This document shows positions 7,666-12,874 of a stretch of DNA of 12,874 nucleotides, in pieces. This DNA comes from an uncultured Clostridia bacterium (lineage in GTDB: Bacteria; Bacillota; Clostridia; TANB77; CAG-508): contig CALYBF010000028.1 in assembly GCA_944393755.1 (NCBI GenBank), forward strand, positions 1-12,874, given 5' to 3'. Position numbers and translations under genes: made by a program. The notes under the pieces are model-generated. The model had not been told where the DNA came from. It saw nothing but the letters and a program-made list of their open reading frames with translations, and made no database searches. Every line of letters begins with the position of its first letter. Within the stretch, counting starts at the first letter, position 1.

Positions 7666-9404
7666 TGTATACAGATGTAAGAAATGTTCAAATATTAATA
7701 TCATTATTAAAGCAATTTAATATTAAGTATTTTGTAAATTCACCAGGAACAAGAAATACTCCACTAGTACATAGTATAGAAGAAGACCCATTTTTTAAAT
7801 GTTATTCTATAGTAGATGAAAGAAGTGCTGCATATTTTGCATTAGGTTTATCTGAAGCTTTAGATGAACCTGTATGTGTAACTTGCACTGCTGCTACTGC
7901 TACTTGCAATTATATGCCAGCGATAAAAGAAGCGTATGAAAGAAACATACAATTAGTAGCATTAACTTCAGATAGAGAAAGTTATCCTATGTTTCATATG
8001 CAAGATCAATCAATCAATCAGATTAATATGTATGCTGGATATATAAATTATAGTGTTGATATACCTGCAATATTAAATCAAGAAGACGAATGGTTTGCAA
8101 ATAGGAGTATAAATGAAGCACTATTAGAAATAAAACATAAAAGAAAAGGACCAATTCAAATAAATTATCATATACCATCTTGGGGAAGTTTTTGTGTAAA
8201 AAATATACCAACAGAAAGAAAAATAACTAGATATGATGATAATAACACTAATTGGGAAGAAGTAAAAGGAAAGCTCAAAAATAAAAAAATATTAGTTTTT
8301 TTAGGTATGAATTATAATAAAGAAAAAGAAAATTTGAAGATAAGCATTAAAAAGTTTCACGAAAAATACAATTCTGCAATTGTAATAGATAATTATGCTA
8401 ATATTAATGACAATAACTTTATTAATGCAAGTATATTTGGAGATATTTTAACCCAAAAAGAAGTTCAAGAATTAGCACCAGAAATAATTATAACTTATGG
8501 AAAAGTTTTTTATTCACCATTGAAAAACAGACTAAATGGTAAAAAACAAAATTTTGAACATTGGCATATTGATGAAAATGGTGTAGTTATTGACGGTTTT
8601 AGGAATTTAACAAGAATATTTGAATGTATACCAGAAAAATTTTTTGATAAGGTTATAAATGATGTTAATATAAAAAATAATTATCAGTATGACCAGATGT
8701 TGAAGAACAGGATAAGCAAAATAGAAGTGGGTAAAATACCTTTTAGTAATTTTAGTGTAATAAGAGACTTTTGTAGAATTATTCCGAAAAATTCTATTTT
8801 ACATAGTAGTGTTTTAAATAGTATAAGAATAACTAACTATTTTAAAATTGATAATAGTGTAAAATGTTATGCAAATGTAGGAGCAGATGGTATAGACGGA
8901 GCTTTTTCTACATTTTTAGGACAAGCAAATAAGACAAATGAAATGGCATTTTTATTAATTGGAGATTTAAGCTATTTATATGACTTAAATGCATGCTTAA
9001 ATGTAAATAACAACTTAAATTATAAGAATATAAGAATATTAATAATTAATAATTATGCTGGAGCAGAATTTCATAAAAATTTTGGTTTGTCTATGATTCC
9101 TACATTAAATTTGCACATTGCAGCAGGTCATAACACAAAAATGGAGGAAACAGTAGGTCTAGAAAATGTAATATATTTATCAGCAAAAAATCAACAAGAA
9201 CTTAATAAAGCTTTTAAGAAATTTGTAGAAAAATCTGATAAACCAATAATTTTAGAAGTTTTTACTAATGCAGATTGTGATGCAAAGACTTTAAAAAGTT
9301 TTTGGAACTGCAATAGAAAGGAAAAATTTTATAGAAAAGCTGTAAAAAAAATAATGCCAAGAAAGTATATTGTAAAATTAAGAAAAATACTAAAAAGAGG
9401 ATAG
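7665..9404 (+). CDS. MenD-like thiamine-diphosphate-dependent enzyme in a polysaccharide operon
   Basis: A 579-residue ThDP enzyme most like MenD (SEPHCHC synthase, which adds a decarboxylated 2-oxoglutarate unit to isochorismate). The PYR domain (about 1-185) has NSPGTRNTPL (25-34, MenD SPGSR..PL), VDERSAA with the catalytic Glu E52, TSDRESYP, and QDQSINQINMY resembling MenD's GANQxIDQ. The central domain spans about 190-370. The PP domain has GDLSYLYDLNA (from G433) and the N462-N463 pair that closes the ThDP/Mg motif 30 residues later. All catalytic signatures are present. A strongly basic tail follows (about 550-579: RKEKFYRKAVKKIM...KLRKILKRG). GAGGAGGA lies 6 nt before the ATG, the strongest ribosome site in the operon. 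With no menaquinone genes nearby, I infer it makes a modified sugar or acyl decoration, perhaps analogous to ThDP enzymes that add two-carbon branches to sugars. Substrate unknown. Confidence 0.85.
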   Translation: MYTDVRNVQILISLLKQFNIKYFVNSPGTRNTPLVHSIEEDPFFKCYSIVDERSAAYFALGLSEALDEPVCVTCTAATATCNYMPAIKEAYERNIQLVALTSDRESYPMFHMQDQSINQINMYAGYINYSVDIPAILNQEDEWFANRSINEALLEIKHKRKGPIQINYHIPSWGSFCVKNIPTERKITRYDDNNTNWEEVKGKLKNKKILVFLGMNYNKEKENLKISIKKFHEKYNSAIVIDNYANINDNNFINASIFGDILTQKEVQELAPEIIITYGKVFYSPLKNRLNGKKQNFEHWHIDENGVVIDGFRNLTRIFECIPEKFFDKVINDVNIKNNYQYDQMLKNRISKIEVGKIPFSNFSVIRDFCRIIPKNSILHSSVLNSIRITNYFKIDNSVKCYANVGADGIDGAFSTFLGQANKTNEMAFLLIGDLSYLYDLNACLNVNNNLNYKNIRILIINNYAGAEFHKNFGLSMIPTLNLHIAAGHNTKMEETVGLENVIYLSAKNQQELNKAFKKFVEKSDKPIILEVFTNADCDAKTLKSFWNCNRKEKFYRKAVKKIMPRKYIVKLRKILKRG

Positions 9405-9408
9405 AGAG

Positions 9409-10243
9409 ATGGGAGTTAAATTATATATAAAAAGAGCAATTAAATATATTGTAAAAGAACATAGACCTATTATAATAAAGCCAGAAATTGTGCAAAAAAC
9501 ATCCAATGAAATGTTAAAAGATAAAAACATTTTAATTACAGGTGGACGGCTCAGGTCTGGGATACTATATGGCAAAAAAATTATCATCAGAAGGTGCAAA
9601 AGTTATTATCACAGGAAGAAATGAGGAAAAATTAAAAAGTGCTGTAAATGAAATAAAAAATGATGTAAAATATGTAGTATATGATGTTAGAAAATGTAAA
9701 AAGAACTTTATAAATGAAGTTTATAACAATTATGGAAAAATAGATTGTATTATAAATAACGCTGGAATTTCTTTGCACGAAGGTAATATGTTAAATGTTA
9801 CAAATGAAGGGTTTCAGAATCAGTTTGATACAAATCTGAAAGGAGCATATTTTTTAGCACAAGAATATATAAAGAAAATAAAAGAAGATCACCAAAAAGA
9901 GGGTAATATAATTTTTATTTCATCTGAAAGAGGAAGACAATGTGATGATATACCATATGGTCTAACTAAAAGAGCAATAAACAGTTTAGTTGAAGGAATG
10001 TCAAGAAGATTTTATAAAGAAGGAATAAGAGTAAATGCTGTTGCCCCTGGAATAACAGCAAGTGATATGACTAATATAAAAAAAGAGGATGATTTATTTT
10101 GTGATTATAATGCATCTGGTCGTTTCTTTATGCCAGAGGAAGTTGCAGAGGTGGTAGCATTTTTGGTAAGTGATAATTCTAAATGTATATCAGGAGAAAT
10201 TATCCATTGTGATGCAGGAAATCATTTAAATCCTTGGTTTTAA
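9409..10243 (+). CDS. Short-chain dehydrogenase/reductase, interrupted by an apparent +1 frameshift in the cofactor motif
   Basis: A classical NAD(P)-dependent SDR. Frame 0 from ATG 9409 encodes a basic, helical 36-residue N-terminal extension (MGVKLYIKRAIKYIVKEHRP...) and then MLKDKNILITGG, after which it leaves the family and stops at 9624. From 9548 the frame one base ahead carries the rest: GSGLGYYMAKKLSSEGAKVIITGRNEEKL, NNAG (116-119), catalytic-region S171-S172, Y183-x-x-x-K187 (YGLTK), and NAVAPG. Skipping one base gives a 277-residue enzyme with TGGGSGLG, the exact TGxxxGxG motif. Without it, neither half can be a working enzyme. The in-frame CGG codon at 9547 sits exactly at the break. 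The gene starts 4 nt after the MenD-like gene, so it likely acts on that enzyme's product as a ketone reductase or alcohol dehydrogenase. It is the last gene of the operon. Confidence 0.88.
9538..9559 (+). other. Candidate +1 recoding site (or one-base insertion) at a CGG codon in the dehydrogenase gene
   Basis: Frame 0 reads ACA GGT GGA CGG CTC AGG and breaks the family sequence. Skipping the C at 9547 gives ACA GGT GGA GGC TCA GGT CTG GGA, coding TGGGSGLG, the canonical SDR cofactor loop with correct spacing. The break is therefore placed within a few bases by protein conservation. A four-base reading of CGGC would also restore the frame, with one residue between TGG and SGLG. There is no homopolymer longer than two bases at this point. 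CGGCTCAG resembles the other site's CGGTTTAG. Confidence 0.55.
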
Positions 10244-10307
10244 TAAAAAATAATTAATTTAAAAGTTATATTAGATAAAAAAATAGAAAATGTCGAAAAT
10301 TGCGATG

Positions 10308-10323
10308 AAAAGTTTAAACTTTT
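10308..10323. repeat. Perfect 16-bp palindrome AAAAGTTTAAACTTTT
   Basis: The sequence AAAAGTTTAAACTTTT is its own reverse complement over 16 bp. It lies 12 bp upstream of a TTGACA box. With no loop it is a poor RNA hairpin, so a dimeric-regulator operator is the more natural reading, but in such AT-rich DNA chance is a real alternative. Confidence 0.4.
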
Positions 10324-10335
10324 TCTGAAAATTGA

Positions 10336-10364
10336 TTGACAAAGTTTGTAAATCGGAGTAATAT
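10336..10364 (+). promoter_or_regulatory. Possible sigma-A promoter TTGACA-17-TAATAT
   Basis: A perfect -35 box TTGACA (10336-10341) is followed after 17 nt by TAATAT (10359-10364), a 4/6 match to TATAAT. It could drive the Rpn-like gene from a start near 10371. The -10 box lies inside the left arm of the terminator hairpin, so a transcript begun here would not carry the whole hairpin and would escape termination. The terminator reading of this DNA is stronger than the promoter reading. Confidence 0.35.
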
Positions 10365-10392
10365 ATATTTACTTCGATTTATTTTTTATTTT
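10349..10392 (+). terminator. Intrinsic terminator at the end of the polysaccharide operon
   Basis: The left arm TAAATCGGAGTAA (10349-10361) pairs with TTACTTCGATTTA (10369-10381) over 13 bp with a single G-U pair, around a 7-nt TATATAT loop. TTTTTTATTTT (10382-10392) follows directly. It lies about 105 nt after the dehydrogenase stop codon and is the first convincing terminator downstream of the operon. Confidence 0.72.
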
Positions 10393-10484
10393 AATTCAAA
10401 AATTCTAGAAAATTTCAATCTAGTTATCCAAAAAATTAGAAAAAGAAAGAGAATAAGAGAAAAAAAGAGAAAGAGGTGTATTAA

Positions 10485-10508
10485 ATGTTGTATTTAGTCT
10501 TACGTTAA
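10485..10508 (+). CDS. Possible 7-codon leader mini-ORF (MLYLVLR)
   Basis: ATG at 10485 is preceded by AGAGGTG (10472-10478) at a good distance of 6 nt and opens a 7-codon frame, MLYLVLR, ending in TAA at 10508, 35 nt before the Rpn-like gene. It could be a leader peptide or the remnant of a lost gene. It is too short to support by composition, and a chance ORF is quite possible. Confidence 0.2.
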   Translation: MLYLVLR

Positions 10509-10543
10509 AGTTGTTTTAATAATTTAAAAATGTTAAAATTGAG

Positions 10544-11611
10544 GTGATAAAAATAGAAAATTTAAAAATAATAGAAGAAAGAAAAATAAATGAGAAAATA
10601 CAAGAGGACTTTGAAAAATACTTAAAAGACCCTGTGTTTATGGCATTAGTAAAAAAGTATGCAAAAGAAAGCGAAGAATTTAATAAAAATAAACCAGCAA
10701 TAGAAAAAGAACACGATAAAATAATAAAAAGAGTGTTTACAAGTAAGAAAGAAGCATCAAGGTTTATAAGGAAAATATTAAAGATAGATGTAAAAGCAAA
10801 AGATTTAGAACTAGTACAAAATAGTTTTGTAACAGTAGAATTAAAATATAGAGAAGCAGATATAGTATATAAAATAAAAGGAACAAATGTGGTTATATTA
10901 ATAGAACACCAAACAAGAGTAGATAAGAAGATGCCATATAGGATATTAAATTATCAAATGGAAACAATGAGAGCAAATGAAGGAGAAGAAGAGTGTTTAG
11001 TAATACCAATAGTTTTATATACAGGAAAAGAAACGTGGACAGCAAAGAGATATATAAAAGAGTTACAAACAAGGCGTTATGCCAAGAAAGAAATAAATTT
11101 TGGTGAAATAGAATTAGGCACACTAGGTTATTATACACTAGTAGATGTAAACGAATATACAAAAGAAGAATTGTTAGAAGAAGAAGGAATATTAAGTAAA
11201 ATAATGTTATTAGAAAAAGAAAGAAATACAGAAGAATTATTAAAAACAATTTTTGAAATAAATGAAAAAATAATAGAAGAAAAAACAAAAGAAAAAGAAG
11301 TAATATATAGTGCAATGGAAGTATTATTAGGAAAGAAAATAGGAAAAGAAAAAGCAGAAGAAATAATGAAAAAAATAGTAGAGGAAGGGAGTGATTATAT
11401 GCTAGCAGCAGAAGAAATGATAATAGAAGAAAATAAAATGATAAGAAATGAAGGAAGATTGCTTGGAAGGACAGAAGGAAGAGCTGAAGGAATAAGCATA
11501 GGACAAAACAATATAATAAAAGTTTTATTTAAGAATAAAATGACGCCAAAAGAAATCTCTGAAAAAACAGGAATAGCTTTAGATAAGGTTTTAAAAATAG
11601 TAAATCAATAA
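10544..11611 (+). CDS. Rpn/PD-(D/E)XK nuclease-family protein (recombination-promoting nuclease/putative transposase type)
   Basis: A 355-residue protein of the Rpn (YhgA-like, PDDEXK) group, whose characterised members are DNA endonucleases that promote RecA-independent recombination. The nuclease core shows READIVY with D106, a beta strand VVILIEHQT with E121-x-Q123 (Gln in place of the usual Lys, as is normal in this group), then MPYRILNYQMETM. A charged coiled-coil-like middle (about 200-300) is followed by the family's glycine-repeat tail GRLLGRTEGRAEG and a short helix-turn-helix-like end (MTPKEISEKTGIALDKVLKIV). The start is uncertain: GTG at 10544 is used, but GAGGTGA (10541-10547) would ideally serve a codon at 10553, which is ATA. 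Function here is unknown; these genes are often multicopy and recombination-linked. It stands alone between two polysaccharide units. Confidence 0.85.
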   Translation: MIKIENLKIIEERKINEKIQEDFEKYLKDPVFMALVKKYAKESEEFNKNKPAIEKEHDKIIKRVFTSKKEASRFIRKILKIDVKAKDLELVQNSFVTVELKYREADIVYKIKGTNVVILIEHQTRVDKKMPYRILNYQMETMRANEGEEECLVIPIVLYTGKETWTAKRYIKELQTRRYAKKEINFGEIELGTLGYYTLVDVNEYTKEELLEEEGILSKIMLLEKERNTEELLKTIFEINEKIIEEKTKEKEVIYSAMEVLLGKKIGKEKAEEIMKKIVEEGSDYMLAAEEMIIEENKMIRNEGRLLGRTEGRAEGISIGQNNIIKVLFKNKMTPKEISEKTGIALDKVLKIVNQ

Positions 11612-11619
11612 AAATATTT

Positions 11620-11650
11620 AATCAAGATAAATTAATATCTTGATTTTTTT
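11620..11650 (+). terminator. Intrinsic terminator after the Rpn-like gene
   Basis: AATCAAGATA (11620-11629) pairs perfectly with TATCTTGATT (11636-11645) around a 6-nt AATTAA loop. The right arm runs into a seven-T tract (11644-11650). It begins 9 nt after the stop codon, so the Rpn-like gene is probably monocistronic. Confidence 0.85.
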
Positions 11651-11661
11651 ACTAAAAAATA

Positions 11662-11690
11662 TTGCAAAAAAACAAAGTTAAATGTATACT
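11662..11690 (+). promoter_or_regulatory. Sigma-A promoter for the wzz-wze unit (TTGCAA-17-TATACT)
   Basis: TTGCAA (11662-11667) and TATACT (11685-11690, 5/6 to consensus) are separated by exactly 17 nt and lie between a strong terminator and the wzz ribosome site. Transcription would begin near 11697, giving a leader of roughly 33 nt. Confidence 0.65.
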
Positions 11691-11729
11691 ATAAAAGTAC
11701 AAACAAAGGAAAATAAAAAAGGAGGAATT

Positions 11730-12437
11730 ATGGAAGAATTAGATTTAAAAGAATTATTTAACATTTTTTGGAGCAAGAAGGTACATATAATATTAATAGT
11801 ATTAATATTTATAGCATTAGGAGTAATATATACAGTAGGTTTTACAAAACCAATGTATAGTTCATCAACAACATTAGTATTAGCAGGAGCAGAAAGTGGA
11901 GAAGAAACATCAGAAAGTATTACAGCAACAGATATAACATTAAACTCAAAATTGGTATCAACATATAGTGTACTAGTTAGAAGTAAAGATGTATTAAATC
12001 AAGTTGTACAAAATTTAGGAATAGATGTAAATTGGGAGAGTTTAAAAAATAATGTATCAGTAAGTTCTGTGGAAAATACAGAAGTACTAGAAATATCAGT
12101 AGAAACAGAAAGTGCAGAATATTCTGCAAATATAGCAAATGAAATAGCAAAAGTATTTACTGAAAAAGTAGCTGAAATATATAATATAAATAATGTACAT
12201 ATAGTAGATGAGGCAGAAGTAAGTAATACACCAGCTAATATAGATCACGAAAAAGATGTAATAATATTTGCATTTATTGGTCTAGTAGTTGCTATAATAT
12301 ATGTGTTAGTTGCAAATATGCTAGATACAACAATAAAAACAGCAGAAGATATAGAAAAAGAATTCAAATTACCAGTTTTAGCATCAATACCAGTATATGA
12401 AAATGCAATACAAAAGAGAAAAGGGGGAAGTAAATAA
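11730..12437 (+). CDS. wzz: Wzz/YveK-type chain-length determinant and tyrosine-kinase activator
   Basis: A 235-residue membrane protein of the Wzz family (CapA/YveK type of Gram-positives), which controls polymer length and activates the partner BY-kinase. The start at 11730 is chosen because GGAGG (11721-11725) precedes it by 4 nt and the protein then begins MEELDLKELFNIFW, the usual family opening. An upstream in-frame ATG at 11682 would lie within the promoter. TM1 is about residues 18-38 (VHIILIVLIFIALGVIYTVGF). The extracellular domain includes YSSSTTLVL and a KLVSTYSVLVRSKDVL segment. TM2 is near residues 185-206, followed by the cytoplasmic tail EDIEKEFKLPVLASIPVYE that contacts the kinase. 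It overlaps the kinase gene by one base (TAATG). Codons end in A more uniformly than in the glycosyltransferase genes. Confidence 0.9.
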   Translation: MEELDLKELFNIFWSKKVHIILIVLIFIALGVIYTVGFTKPMYSSSTTLVLAGAESGEETSESITATDITLNSKLVSTYSVLVRSKDVLNQVVQNLGIDVNWESLKNNVSVSSVENTEVLEISVETESAEYSANIANEIAKVFTEKVAEIYNINNVHIVDEAEVSNTPANIDHEKDVIIFAFIGLVVAIIYVLVANMLDTTIKTAEDIEKEFKLPVLASIPVYENAIQKRKGGSK

Positions 12438-12874
12438 TGAGAAAAGAATTAGTAGCAGAATTAGATCCAAAATCTCCTATATCAGAAGTATTTAGAACAT
12501 TAAGAACAAATATACAATTTATGAATACAAAAGGAAAATTAAAAAGTATATTAATAACATCAACATTACCAGGAGAAGGTAAATCCTGGGTATCATCAAA
12601 TTTAGCAGTAACATTTGCACAAGCAGGGAAAAAAGTTGTTTTAGTAGATGCAGACATGAGAAAAGGTAGAGTATATTCAATATTTGGAGTATCACCAAGA
12701 CCAGGACTTTCAAATTATCTATCAGGTGTAGATTGGAACAATGGAGATGCTTCAGAAGATTTAGCAGATTATATACAAGAAACAGAAGTAGATAATTTAT
12801 ATGTAATACCAGCAGGAAATGTTCCACCAAATCCTTCAGAATTATTAGTATCAGATAGAATGCAAGATTTGATG
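12437..12874 (+). CDS. wze: Wze/CpsD-type bacterial tyrosine kinase, 3' truncated by window edge
   Basis: The first 146 codons of a BY-kinase, the cytoplasmic ATPase/autokinase that works with the Wzz protein encoded just upstream. Family features present are the SPISEVFRTLRTNIQF helix (residues 13-28, which mediates subunit contact), Walker A TLPGEGKS (43-50, K49), Walker A' VVLVDADMR (67-75, with D71 and D73), and RPGLSNYL followed by IPAGNVPPNPSELL. The Walker B region and the C-terminal tyrosine cluster lie beyond the window. The residue after GKS is Trp where many homologues have Thr or Ser; as the Walker Lys and Ser are intact I do not regard this as inactivating. TAATG coupling to wzz indicates balanced expression. 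Further polysaccharide genes are expected downstream. Confidence 0.92.
   Translation, partial: MRKELVAELDPKSPISEVFRTLRTNIQFMNTKGKLKSILITSTLPGEGKSWVSSNLAVTFAQAGKKVVLVDADMRKGRVYSIFGVSPRPGLSNYLSGVDWNNGDASEDLADYIQETEVDNLYVIPAGNVPPNPSELLVSDRMQDLM

Larger units (their letters stand above)
10244..10543. other. 300-nt intergenic region between the operon end and the Rpn-like gene
   Basis: No long gene is seen on either strand. The region contains, in order, a 16-bp palindrome (10308-10323), a TTGACA box (10336), a strong intrinsic terminator (10349-10392), a purine-rich run (10435-10478), and a 7-codon mini-ORF with a good ribosome site (10485-10508). The elements are annotated separately below. Confidence 0.7.

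Noticed and set aside
11440..11520. The GRLLGRTEGRAEG stretch as a separate repeat element.
   Set aside because: It is the usual C-terminal Gly/Glu/Arg repeat of Rpn-family proteins and not a DNA repeat of its own.
12437..12874. Trp after GKS in the kinase Walker A motif as a sign of an inactive kinase.
   Set aside because: The essential Lys49 and Ser50, Walker A' aspartates and surrounding motif are intact; the following position varies within the family.
1..12874. CRISPR array, tRNA or rRNA genes, insertion sequence with terminal repeats.
   Set aside because: No regularly spaced repeats, no tRNA-like cloverleaf and no rRNA-like stretch were seen; the Rpn-like gene is not bounded by recognisable terminal inverted repeats or target duplications.

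Overview
The window is strongly AT-rich DNA with all genes on the + strand, tight spacing, AGGAGG-type ribosome binding sites and AGA/AGG-dominated arginine codons. This fits a low-GC Bacillota (Clostridia-like) organism; the tyrosine-kinase-type Wzz/Wze pair supports a Gram-positive. I cannot name the genus from the sequence alone.

Positions 2-10243 are the distal part of a Wzy/Wzx-type capsule or exopolysaccharide operon. In order: the tail of a GT2 glycosyltransferase, the Wzy polymerase, a GT4 glycosyltransferase, a complete GT2 glycosyltransferase, a polysaccharide pyruvyl transferase, the Wzx flippase, a protein that looks like a degenerate thiamine-diphosphate (ThDP) pyrimidine domain, a full-length MenD-like ThDP enzyme, and a short-chain dehydrogenase. 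Together they would build a repeat unit, decorate it with pyruvate and an unidentified ThDP-derived carbon unit, flip it and polymerise it. A good intrinsic terminator at 10349-10392 closes the operon.

Positions 10244-10543 are non-coding and hold that terminator, a 16-bp palindrome, a possible promoter and a 7-codon mini-ORF. An Rpn/PD-(D/E)XK-type gene follows (10544-11611) with its own terminator. A clear sigma-A promoter at 11662-11690 then starts a second transcription unit, wzz then wze (cut by the window end), which normally marks the beginning of a polysaccharide locus.

The most striking observation concerns decoding. Two genes, the pyruvyl transferase and the dehydrogenase, are each broken by one extra base. 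Both breaks coincide with the only two in-frame CGG codons I could find in the window, and both share the context CGGYTYAG. Skipping one base at CGG restores full-length proteins, and in the dehydrogenase it restores the exact TGGGSGLG cofactor motif. This could be +1 recoding at a very rare or unassigned CGG codon, or two similar sequence errors or mutations. The second notable item is the degenerate ThDP-domain paralogue, with Leu where the catalytic Glu should be, translationally coupled to the intact MenD-like enzyme.
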